Shown here piece by piece: positions 33,346-40,806 of a stretch of 57,206 nucleotides of DNA (positions within the stretch are counted from its first letter, which is position 1; each line of letters begins with the position of its first letter). Both the position numbers and the translations under genes were made by a program. The stretch spans positions 1-57,206 of the forward strand of contig JACQZR010000161.1 in assembly GCA_016213775.1 (NCBI GenBank). Direction: 5' to 3'. The DNA is from Acidobacteriota bacterium. GTDB taxonomy: Bacteria > Acidobacteriota > Terriglobia > Bryobacterales > Bryobacteraceae. The notes below the pieces were generated by a model. That model did not search any database and was not told the DNA's origin. It saw only the letters and a program-made list of their open reading frames with translations.

Positions 33346-35469
33346 CTACTCAAACAGCAGCCGCAGATTCTGCTCCCCAACCCAGATCAGTTGATAGCCG
33401 CGTAACGGAAAGTCTGGCGGAATCCGCAGCCGCATCATCTCAATGCCGGGCCAATCCGCATTCGCTGAAACTCCGATCACATCCACCGACTCAGTTCCGA
33501 TCCGCGCGCCGGTGACTCCGCTCAGGCCCGTCCCACTCACCAGCAACTCAATCGACTCTCGGCCGCTTACGGGGATGGGTAAATCCTGGCAGAAGGAATT
33601 ATCCGGCCGGCAGGCGAACACGGGCATGGGAGCGCTATCCGGCAACTGGAAGTACGCCAGCGGCTGCCCGAATCCCAGGAAGTTGGAGGCATACATCCCG
33701 GGCGACGATTGTGTGACCTCGATGCTCGTGCGCAGTGCCGCCCGGTTGGCCGGAGAGAGCACCAGTTCGGCCTCGCCCAACATGGCTGCAGCGGGTATCA
33801 GTGCTTCCACCGACGTGGTTGACACGCCGTACAGCAAGAGTTGATGCCGGGCGCCGGCGCTATCCACCAGATCCAGGCGCACACCCGCTAACTCGCCTGC
33901 CGGAGGCGAAGCGTACACCGCACCTTCGCTCAATTCCATCCCGTGCAGGCGCAGCAGACTGCCTCGCGCAACCTGCCTGGTCCTCAGCCACGAAGCATGA
34001 TTCCGCACCGCGAACGGCTCCAATGCCGGAGGCCCGAAATCGAACGCCATCGGCGGAGAGGAATTGCCTGCTTCATCCGCAATCCGAACACACACACGGT
34101 GTGGATACTCGCTCGTCCGGATCAACTGCGGCGGACTGAACATCGGCCTGTAGCCGGCCGGATCGGCGCAATCCGTCTCACTCAATCCGCCGCGTTTGAA
34201 ATCGAGGGCGCCGGTGGCCGGAGCCTGTTGACCAAAGGTCAGCCGGTACCCGAACCCCGCGTCGGTCACCTCGTAGTCGGGAATCGCCGTCATGGGCCGC
34301 GCGTCCAGCCGCATGCGCCGAATGGAAGCGTGCCGCGCCGGCTGCCACGTTCCGTCAATCGCCGGCGAATTTCCAGCGATCACACAGAGCAGATAATCGC
34401 CTTCCTCATTCCCTACCGGAGCTTCAAAGACCGTAGCGTCCGATAATGCCCGCGTCGCCGAATACCCCACCGCATCGAAACACGCGTTCAGGTCCGCGAG
34501 CCTCACAAGCCTGGTCGCGTAATAACGTAAATCTCCGCTGAACCGCGCCTGCCACTGGCCCGGTGGCTGCATCGCGCTCGCTCTCCCGATGTCAATTGCG
34601 AGTTGTACGCCGCGATCGAGCGGGCACGAAGGCAGCGTCAAATCGAACCGCCCGTCCTGGAAACATCCGAGAAGCCCGCCCACGGGGGACGCGTAGGAAG
34701 TGTGCTGCTCCACAACCGTTCCATCGCGACCCAGCGCGCACGGCCGGTTCTGAAAGCAATCGAAGTCCTCACCGCCATGCGTGCTGAGGAGGGTCGTAGT
34801 GCCAATCACCCCGGCAATCTCATTGGTGCCCGCATCAAACAACGGCGACCCCGACGCACTCGCATACACCTCCGGGCAATCGTTGCGAATCTGCTCCGGC
34901 CAGATCCAGCGCCCTTCCACCACAGCCGTCAACCCAAGCGCCGAACAGTCGCCCTTCCGCAGAAATGTTTGCCCCGTTGGAATGAAATTCGTCGGAGCGC
35001 CTACCCAATACACAGGCGCGCCCGGCGGCGGTACGGTACGCGCCAGTCGATGCGGCGTCAACCCCTGCGCCTGCATCTCGCCGACGGTCCACGCGAGTTG
35101 CAGAACCGCCAGATCGGTCAACTTCATGGTGGACCACACCACGCGCGTCACCGGCACCGTCACGGCACCGGCGCGTGTGTCCACAAAGTAGTGGAACTCC
35201 GCCTGATAAGTGACGGCACGGTCCGTGATCACGCCATACGGCTCCAGCGAAACGCAATGCCCCGATGTCAACAGGTAGGCCGGTGAATCCGAGCCACCAC
35301 CGGCGTCAATCCACGTCGCGCCGCATGTGAAACCGGCGCGCAAGCGGGCCACCGACGCCAGCCCCTGATTCTCCGCGCTGCCATTCGTGAGTAGCTGCGA
35401 ACTTGGGGGCCCGCCGATGGCGAACGCGCAACCCATCACCAGGAGAACCCCCAAAGAGAACACCCGCAT
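33346..35469 (-). CDS. Secreted trypsin-like serine protease with Solibacter C-terminal domain
   Basis: A 707-residue exported protein (signal MRVFSLGVLLVMGCAFAIGG). The N-terminal domain is a chymotrypsin fold with catalytic His in LLTSGHC, Asp in TDLAVLQL and Ser in SASGSPLFD. Several cysteines fit disulfides. A central beta-rich part follows, then the module RGSLLRLHGMELSEGAVYAS, GVRLDLVDSAG, LLLYGVSTTSVEALIPA and SPGMYASN, which is the TIGR03437 'Solibacter C-terminal' type. ATG 35469 was chosen because the signal peptide starts there with AAGGAG upstream. The sequence before it holds an unusual leader (35591-35719). Confidence 0.82.
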   Translation of the reverse strand: MRVFSLGVLLVMGCAFAIGGPPSSQLLTNGSAENQGLASVARLRAGFTCGATWIDAGGGSDSPAYLLTSGHCVSLEPYGVITDRAVTYQAEFHYFVDTRAGAVTVPVTRVVWSTMKLTDLAVLQLAWTVGEMQAQGLTPHRLARTVPPPGAPVYWVGAPTNFIPTGQTFLRKGDCSALGLTAVVEGRWIWPEQIRNDCPEVYASASGSPLFDAGTNEIAGVIGTTTLLSTHGGEDFDCFQNRPCALGRDGTVVEQHTSYASPVGGLLGCFQDGRFDLTLPSCPLDRGVQLAIDIGRASAMQPPGQWQARFSGDLRYYATRLVRLADLNACFDAVGYSATRALSDATVFEAPVGNEEGDYLLCVIAGNSPAIDGTWQPARHASIRRMRLDARPMTAIPDYEVTDAGFGYRLTFGQQAPATGALDFKRGGLSETDCADPAGYRPMFSPPQLIRTSEYPHRVCVRIADEAGNSSPPMAFDFGPPALEPFAVRNHASWLRTRQVARGSLLRLHGMELSEGAVYASPPAGELAGVRLDLVDSAGARHQLLLYGVSTTSVEALIPAAAMLGEAELVLSPANRAALRTSIEVTQSSPGMYASNFLGFGQPLAYFQLPDSAPMPVFACRPDNSFCQDLPIPVSGRESIELLVSGTGLSGVTGARIGTESVDVIGVSANADWPGIEMMRLRIPPDFPLRGYQLIWVGEQNLRLLFE

Positions 35470-35558
35470 TGATCGCTCCTTATCCCACCAGTATCGGGCA
35501 GTATGGAGCAAAGGGCTATTGACTTTGCGGATCGCGCTGATACTCTGGAATTGGAGGG

Positions 35559-35584
35559 CCCCCCGTCCGTTTTCGGGCGGGGGG
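35559..35584. other. Very stable GC-rich hairpin
   Basis: Arms 35559-35569 and 35574-35584 pair over 11 bp (one G-T wobble on the plus strand, a C-A mismatch on the minus strand) around a TTTT loop. It follows the 23-codon ORF by 6 bp in the minus direction and precedes the protease by about 90 bp. No T-run follows on either strand, so it is not a standard terminator. Confidence 0.6.
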
Positions 35585-35590
35585 TGAACT

Positions 35591-35662
35591 TCAGCCGAAG
35601 CGGATCGTGATTACGATACGCCGAAGCGTTCGGTTCCAGTTGATGCAAATGGAGATTCGCAT
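35591..35662 (-). CDS. Putative 23-residue leader peptide with strong ribosome binding site
   Basis: ATG 35662 follows AAAGGAGG with about 9 bp spacing, the best Shine-Dalgarno in this part of the window. The 23 codons encode a peptide with six isoleucines and five arginines (start MRISICINWNRTL, end VITIRFG). The SD itself lies in the loop of a small GGAAA/TTTCC hairpin. A large hairpin precedes it and a GC-rich hairpin follows it. It resembles a translated leader that could couple translation to protease expression. A standalone micropeptide is an alternative. Confidence 0.4.
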   Translation of the reverse strand: MRISICINWNRTLRRIVITIRFG

Positions 35663-35680
35663 TGGAAACAACCTCCTTTC

Positions 35681-35719
35681 CCGGGGCTTGACTCACGGTT
35701 GGCGCCGTGAGTCCCCCGG
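35681..35719 (-). promoter_or_regulatory. Structured leader hairpin before the mini-ORF
   Basis: On the minus strand GACTCACGG (35713-35705) pairs perfectly with CCGTGAGTC (35698-35690) around a 6-nt loop. An outer CCGGGG/CCCCGG stem extends it with a 3-nt bulge, giving about 15 bp in all. It ends one or two bases before the Shine-Dalgarno region of the 23-codon ORF. It could be a regulatory RNA element; no known riboswitch class was recognised. Confidence 0.45.
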
Positions 35720-35837
35720 TCAAAAAGAAAGGGGTTTCTCCAACTACGTTCCCTGTTGCACTATCCCTCCGCTGATATAGTGCTTTCAGAATGGGATTCC
35801 TCTCAGTACAAGTCAGACGACGGCGTGTTTTTGATTG

Positions 35838-35866
35838 TTGACTCCAGCCCCTACCTGCGATACCCT
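35838..35866 (+). promoter_or_regulatory. Promoter of rpsT
   Basis: TTGACT (35838-35843) and TACCCT (35861-35866) are 17 bp apart, about 37 bp before the rpsT ATG. An upstream T-rich stretch at 35828-35836 may add activity. The spacing is ideal and the -35 near consensus. Confidence 0.6.
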
Positions 35867-35903
35867 GAGAGGAGCGACTAAACACGGAAATTGGTGTAAC
35901 TGA

Positions 35904-36170
35904 ATGGCAAATACGTTTTCTGCCCTGAAACGAGTTCGGATGACCGAGCGCAAAACCGAAGTGAATCGGATGCGCAAAACCCGGCTGCGGCACTCGATCC
36001 GCTCCCTCCGCCGCCTCCTGGAAAAGAAGGACGTTCCCGGCGTGAAGGACCTGATTCCAGCCACGTTTTCGATCATCGACCGCTCGGCCAAGTGGGGCAT
36101 CATCAAGAAGAACACAGCAGCCCGCTACAAGAGCCGTATCGCCGCCCGCGTGGCCAAGATCGCTGCCTGA
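35904..36170 (+). CDS. rpsT: 30S ribosomal protein S20
   Basis: An 88-residue basic protein with the full S20 pattern: a starting [39 protein letters not shown], and the C-terminal [20 protein letters not shown]. It binds 16S rRNA early in 30S assembly. It is a single-gene unit with its own promoter and a terminator at 36202-36242, the common arrangement for rpsT. Confidence 0.97.
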   Translation: MANTFSALKRVRMTERKTEVNRMRKTRLRHSIRSLRRLLEKKDVPGVKDLIPATFSIIDRSAKWGIIKKNTAARYKSRIAARVAKIAA

Positions 36171-36201
36171 AGCAAACCGCTGCCAACCTGTAACGACATC
36201 G

Positions 36202-36242
36202 ATCGCGCTGCCTCCACCCCGAGTGCAGCGCGATTTGCTTTT
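36202..36242 (+). terminator. Rho-independent terminator of rpsT
   Basis: A perfect 10-bp stem (ATCGCGCTGC 36202-36211 with 36225-36234) and 13-nt loop are followed by a T-rich stretch (TTGCTTTT). It lies 32 bp after rpsT. Confidence 0.8.
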
Positions 36243-36252
36243 CTATAACCAC

Positions 36253-37032
36253 ATGACCCCCAGCAAGGCGCTCGCGAAACTCCGCACCGGCAGCTACATC
36301 ACCACAGCCGCCATGACGCGTATCACCGAACCCTGGTTCGCCGAAATCCTGGGCCGCACGGGTTTCGACGTGATCTGGTACGACCTTGAGCATCGTGCCA
36401 TCAGCGCGAACACCATTGATGCCGTTTCGCTCGCCTGCCGCCACGCTCAAATCGACCTGATGGTCCGCATCCGCAAAACCGGCTACAACGAGCCCATGCA
36501 GATGCTGGAATGTGGAGCCAACGGCATCATGGTGCCGCACTGCTGCAGCGCCGCCGAAGCCCGCCAGTGGGTGGATTGGGCGCGCTTCCCACCGGAGGGC
36601 CGGCGCGGTCTCGATGGGTCCGGCGCCGACGCCGATTGGGGTCTCGCCGACATGCCGGCCTACGTTTGCAATGCCAACCGCGAGACCTTCCTCATCCTTC
36701 AGATCGAGGACAGGGAGGCGCTCGATCAAATCGACGAGATCGCGGCCGTCCCTGGATACGACCTGCTGTTTGTAGGACCGGCTGATCTCTGCATGAGCCT
36801 CGGCGTCCCCTTTCAGTTCGATCATCCCCTGATCGAAGCCGCGCACGACAAAGTCGCCGCCGCAGCCGCCAAGCACGGCAAATGGTGGGGCACCATCACC
36901 TCGACTGCCGCCATCGCCCAGCGCATGCTCGACAAGGGCGCGCGCATGGTGACTTGCGGGGCCGATCAATGGTGGTTAATGCGCGGAGCAAAGCAGGCAT
37001 ACGGCGACTACTGTAACTTATCGGTGCGCTAG
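36253..37032 (+). CDS. HpcH/HpaI-family aldolase
   Basis: The 259-residue TIM-barrel protein is a class II metal-dependent aldolase of the HpcH/HpaI (4-hydroxy-2-oxoheptanedioate aldolase) family. It shows DVIWYDLEHRAIS, the arginine motif MVRIRKTGYN, GANGIMVPHC, the metal ligand Glu in LILQIEDREA and FVGPADLCMSLG with the second ligand Asp. It cleaves or forms 2-keto-hydroxy acids such as those from sugar acids or aromatic breakdown. The reading frame extends up to 36223 but that part overlaps the rpsT terminator, so ATG 36253 is preferred. Confidence 0.86.
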   Translation: MTPSKALAKLRTGSYITTAAMTRITEPWFAEILGRTGFDVIWYDLEHRAISANTIDAVSLACRHAQIDLMVRIRKTGYNEPMQMLECGANGIMVPHCCSAAEARQWVDWARFPPEGRRGLDGSGADADWGLADMPAYVCNANRETFLILQIEDREALDQIDEIAAVPGYDLLFVGPADLCMSLGVPFQFDHPLIEAAHDKVAAAAAKHGKWWGTITSTAAIAQRMLDKGARMVTCGADQWWLMRGAKQAYGDYCNLSVR

Positions 37033-37189
37033 GGCATGGTACGGCGCGCCCTCGCTTCCCGGTACTGACGTCTGTAGAGCTAAGCAATCACAAAGCGCCC
37101 TTAGAGTCGTTCCGCTCATTCCCTGATGGCGCGTTTGGCCGTAAGCTGGTCTTGTTTGGATTTCACACTCCGCTAATTGGAAATCTAAC

Positions 37190-37229
37190 GGCCCGGCCCT
37201 CCTCTCCAAGAAAGCCGGGCCTCTTTTTT
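37190..37229 (+). terminator. Rho-independent terminator after the aldolase gene
   Basis: GGCCCGGC (37190-37197) pairs with GCCGGGCC (37214-37221) and is followed by TCTTTTTT. It is oriented rightward, about 160 bp after the aldolase stop. The stretch 37033-37189 between them holds nothing I recognise, though a small RNA ending at this terminator cannot be excluded. Confidence 0.8.
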
Positions 37230-37252
37230 GTGTGTGAATTCGTCTTCCTTGT

Positions 37253-38461
37253 TCAGTGGTCCGCGACCCCGCCGTCGCCGAAGACGTTCTTCGCCCGCGT
37301 GACCGGCTTGTAAGGATGTTGGGCCGCCACCTTCTCATCGATGTCGACGCCGAGCCCGGGACGATCAGGAAGCGCGGCGTAACCGTCCTTGACGGGGTGT
37401 TGGTAGCCCTGGAAGAGGTCCTGGACCCATAGCGCGCGGTTGGGGTTGTATTCGAGGATCGTCGCGGCGGGAGTGGTGGCGTTAACGTGCAGAGAAGCGA
37501 GCGTGCTCACCATGCTTTGCGGATTGTGCGGGGCCATCTCCACGCGGTAGGTTTCGGCGATCGCTCCGATCTTCTTCAGCTCCAGAATGCCGCCGGCATG
37601 ACAGACGTCGGGCTGGACGTAGTTCACCAGATGCCGCGTGCAGAAATCGGAGAAACCGTACTTGGTGAAGCTCCGTTCGCCAGTTGCGAGCGGGACCTTC
37701 GTCTTCTGTCGAAGATGCTCGAGTTCGCCCAGATCTTCCAGTTGGGTAGCTTCTTCGACGAAGAACGGCCGTAGCGGCTCGATGCGGGTACAGAAATCGA
37801 CGGCCATGACGGTGGTGAGCTGGCCGTGCGCATCGATGGCAATGTCGAAATCGTCGCCGACGGCCTTGCGAACCGCTTCGAGCTTGCGCGCGGCTTCGCG
37901 CACGGCGTAGGCAGGGCGGACGAGTTCGTTCTCGATAGTAATGAAGCCGGATTTGGCCGCCGTGTAGCCTTCGGACCTGGCTTGCTCGAAGGCGGCCGGC
38001 GTGCTGCTCACGTCCCTATAGAGACGGACGCGCTGGCGTGCGGCTCCGCCGAGCAGTTTGTAAATTGGAACACCGAGGGCCTTGCCGGTGATGTCCCAGA
38101 GCGCGATTTCCACCGCGCTGATGGCGCTGTTGAGAATCGGTCCGCCGCGCCAGCGCGGGTAACGGAACATCGCCTGCCAGTGGAGTTCGATGTCGGTGGG
38201 GTCCTTGTCCAGCAGGTAGCGCTCGTGTTCCATTATGGCCGCCGAGAGCGTGGCTTCCTTGCTGGTGATGGAGCCTTCGCCCAGCCCGGTGACGCCCTGG
38301 TTGGTTGCGATCTTGCAGAAACACCAGTTGACGCTGCCGACGTTCACCACGATGGTCTTGATGCCGGTGATTTTGAGGTTGAGCTGTTTGGCCTGGGCGC
38401 GGAGCCTGGTTTGGAAAAACGGCGCGGCGAGGAAGGGGAGGAGGAAGTTGCGTCGGTTCAT
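37253..38461 (-). CDS. Enolase-superfamily sugar-acid dehydratase (galactonate dehydratase-like)
   Basis: A 402-residue mandelate racemase/muconate lactonizing family enzyme. Metal ligands are seen as Asp in DIAIDAHGQ, Glu in FFVEEATQ and Glu in LATGERS; the Asp-x-His of DAHG and the later MAPHNPQS histidine match the acid/base pair of D-galactonate dehydratase. YRDVSSTPAAFEQARSEGYT is the barrel start. The protein begins MNRRNFLLPFLAAPFF, a twin-arginine-like export signal, which is unusual for a sugar-acid catabolic enzyme but common in Solibacter. It is convergent with the aldolase, which could act on its 2-keto product. Confidence 0.82.
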   Translation of the reverse strand: MNRRNFLLPFLAAPFFQTRLRAQAKQLNLKITGIKTIVVNVGSVNWCFCKIATNQGVTGLGEGSITSKEATLSAAIMEHERYLLDKDPTDIELHWQAMFRYPRWRGGPILNSAISAVEIALWDITGKALGVPIYKLLGGAARQRVRLYRDVSSTPAAFEQARSEGYTAAKSGFITIENELVRPAYAVREAARKLEAVRKAVGDDFDIAIDAHGQLTTVMAVDFCTRIEPLRPFFVEEATQLEDLGELEHLRQKTKVPLATGERSFTKYGFSDFCTRHLVNYVQPDVCHAGGILELKKIGAIAETYRVEMAPHNPQSMVSTLASLHVNATTPAATILEYNPNRALWVQDLFQGYQHPVKDGYAALPDRPGLGVDIDEKVAAQHPYKPVTRAKNVFGDGGVADH

Positions 38462-38475
38462 CGACAGACAGCTTA

Positions 38476-40797
38476 TCAAGTGCGGACGCGCATCAGGAAA
38501 TAAATGCCGGCCAGCGTGAAGATGACGTCTGGGCTCCAGGCGGCGAGTTCGGCCGGAAGTTGGCCGACATTGCCCATCTGCTCAAACAACTCGCTCAGGG
38601 CCTTGTAGCAGATGCCGATACCGAGGCTGATTCCCACCGGAGCCATCGTGCCCCGGTTGCCGGAAAAGAACGCGAAGGGCAGCGCGATCAGCGCCATGAT
38701 CAGCGCAAACAAGGGCACCGAGAACTTCTTGTGGTACTGCACCTGGAGCCGCATCGTATCGAAACCGCTCTGCTGCAGTTCGGCTATGTAACTGGCCAGT
38801 TGCTGGAAGTTCATCTGCGTGTACTGCTTCACTTCCTTAAGGAACCAGGTGGGCGGCTCGCTGAATTCGGAGTATGTGGATGTCTGGCCCTGAAAGTTGT
38901 CGAACCTCCTGACGCGGAAGCCCTGGAACTCGCGAGTCCAGCCGTTCTGAAAAACCCAGCGGGAAATGGACGGCTCCCAGCGCGCGCTTTCGGCGGAGAT
39001 GACGCGCTTCATGCGGAACGCCTGGCGGTCCAGTTCGTAGACGCTGACCCCCACCATCACGTTGGCGGATGTATCAAAGTGCCGGTAGTAGTAAACCCAC
39101 GGCCCCATGCCGAAGATCCATTTGCGGTCCGGACGGAGGTAGGTCTGCACCGGCCGCCCTTTGATCTCGTTGCGAATCGCATCCTGAACCAGGTTGGCTT
39201 CAGGCACGATGGAATAGTCAAAGACGAACAACAGGCCCGTAATGCACAGACCCGCGATCAGGATGGGAACCGAAAGCCGGTAGACACTGACACCGCACGC
39301 CTTCAGCGCCGTCACCTCGTTGCTTTTCGAGAGCAGGCCGAAAGTGATGAGCACCGAGACGAGCACACTGATCGGTGCAAAGTCGTAAATCAGCTTGGGC
39401 GAAAGAAACAGCAGGTAGACTCCCACGCGTTGCATCGGAATCTTGTTTTTGAAGATGTCGCCCAGCAGTTCAAAGAAGGTGAACACGTGGGTCATCGCCA
39501 CGAAGCTGATCAGCAGAACGAGGAAGTAGTACAGGAATGCCGAGAGCACATAGGTGTCGATGAGCTGCGGCAATAACGGCAGGCGCAGGCTGCCGATCCC
39601 TTCCTCGCCTTCACGAAACGGTAGCCTGCCGCGAAGCCACGACCGGAACGAGACCAACCGCTCGCGAAACCAGAGGCTCCAATCGCGGTCGTCCGCGAGT
39701 TCCAGGCGGATGCTAAGGATGAGCGCCAGGGCGCCGAAGATCATGTTGGGCAGCCAGATGGCGAGCCAAACCTCGAGATTGTTCCGTCTTGCCAAACCGA
39801 TCAGGCCGATCAGCGTCATGAAGTAGAGGAATCCCAGCGCAACGGTCATCACAAAGGCGGAGGACTTGCCACCTTTGCGTGAAGAGACCCCCAGCGGTAC
39901 AGCGAGAATGCCGAGAACAATGCACGCCACAGGCAGTGCCAGCCGCCTGTGCAACTCGATGGAAGCCTCGGTGTTGCCGTCCTTGCTTGCCTGCTGGAGC
40001 GGTTCCATGTCCAATTCGCTGAAGCCTGAAGGTTTCAACTCGCTGCGTTTGGGCGCGTCCAACGCCTGTTCCATCGCCGGAAACGATTGCGAGTAATACT
40101 CCGAGACATCCTTGCCCACTTCGAAGCTGCTGCCATCCACCATCGAAAGCTGAATCCGGTTGTTGGGCAGGTCCGGGCTGGCCAGGATCTGCGTGGAGAG
40201 GGTGATGCGCGGCGAGTCGCCCCGTTCGCCTGCTCCCGTCCGCTGTTCGGGGGGCGTTAAGTCGGCCATGAAGACTCGCTTCCATTTGACGATCGAGCCT
40301 GGAACGAGGTCGTCGACATAAAGGATGCGATTGGGGAACTGTTCTTCAAAGACCCGGGGGCGTATTTCGGCGGTGATCTGCGCCGCGGCCATCCGATTGA
40401 GGATGACGTACGTCTCGCGCGTGGCCCACGGGTTGAGGACGCAGGTGGAGTATGCGGCGGCGGCAAGGCCGATGAAGGCGAAGGCAGCCACGGGAATGAG
40501 CAGACGCCGGCTTGGGACGCCGGCCGCTCGCAACGCCACGATCTCCGCATCTCCGGACATGCGTCCCACTGCAATCAGCACCCCCACAAGAACGCCCACA
40601 GGGATAGTGTAAATGAGCACCTGCGGCAGGATGAGCATGAACAGCAGGCCGATCTGATCAGGACTGACGGCGCTGGTGACGAGCTGTTCAAACAGCCTTC
40701 CCAGCTTTTGTAGAAACAGAATAAACGTGAACAGTGTAGTGCCGAGCAGGGCTCCGGTGGTGATTTCCTTGAAGACTTTGCGGCTGAGAATGCCCAT
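38476..40797 (-). CDS. Fused LptF-LptG lipopolysaccharide export permease
   Basis: The 773-residue protein contains two complete YjgP/YjgQ permeases in tandem. The first spans about 1-365 (KVFKEITTGALLGTTLFTFI, IPVGVLVGVLIAVGRMSGDA, IVALRAAGVPSRRLL, CIVLGILAVPLGVSSRKGGK). The second begins near 405 (LIDTYVLSAFLYYFLVLLIS, APISVLVSVLITFGLLSKSN, VTALKACGVSVYRLSVP, ALIMALIALPFAFFSGNRGT). Each half has six helices around a periplasmic beta-jellyroll. In E. coli LptF and LptG are separate and pair with LptB to extract LPS. Fusion would fix the heterodimer in one chain. The lptB partner is not in the window. Confidence 0.9.
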   Translation of the reverse strand: MGILSRKVFKEITTGALLGTTLFTFILFLQKLGRLFEQLVTSAVSPDQIGLLFMLILPQVLIYTIPVGVLVGVLIAVGRMSGDAEIVALRAAGVPSRRLLIPVAAFAFIGLAAAAYSTCVLNPWATRETYVILNRMAAAQITAEIRPRVFEEQFPNRILYVDDLVPGSIVKWKRVFMADLTPPEQRTGAGERGDSPRITLSTQILASPDLPNNRIQLSMVDGSSFEVGKDVSEYYSQSFPAMEQALDAPKRSELKPSGFSELDMEPLQQASKDGNTEASIELHRRLALPVACIVLGILAVPLGVSSRKGGKSSAFVMTVALGFLYFMTLIGLIGLARRNNLEVWLAIWLPNMIFGALALILSIRLELADDRDWSLWFRERLVSFRSWLRGRLPFREGEEGIGSLRLPLLPQLIDTYVLSAFLYYFLVLLISFVAMTHVFTFFELLGDIFKNKIPMQRVGVYLLFLSPKLIYDFAPISVLVSVLITFGLLSKSNEVTALKACGVSVYRLSVPILIAGLCITGLLFVFDYSIVPEANLVQDAIRNEIKGRPVQTYLRPDRKWIFGMGPWVYYYRHFDTSANVMVGVSVYELDRQAFRMKRVISAESARWEPSISRWVFQNGWTREFQGFRVRRFDNFQGQTSTYSEFSEPPTWFLKEVKQYTQMNFQQLASYIAELQQSGFDTMRLQVQYHKKFSVPLFALIMALIALPFAFFSGNRGTMAPVGISLGIGICYKALSELFEQMGNVGQLPAELAAWSPDVIFTLAGIYFLMRVRT

Positions 40798-40806
40798 CGC
40801 GCGCGA

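Noticed and set aside
35559-35584. GC hairpin as a rho-independent terminator
   Set aside because: The stem is strong but no T-run follows on either strand.
36223-36252. Upstream start for the HpaI aldolase
   Set aside because: This ATG lies inside the rpsT terminator stem; ATG 36253 fits the family N-terminus.
37033-37189. Possible tRNA or small RNA before the 37190 terminator
   Set aside because: No cloverleaf, CCA end or convincing promoter could be found; the terminator most likely serves the aldolase gene.
38560-39576. 338-codon open frame antisense to the LptF-LptG fusion
   Set aside because: Composition is typical of antisense translation of membrane helices (charged, His-rich), not of a real protein.
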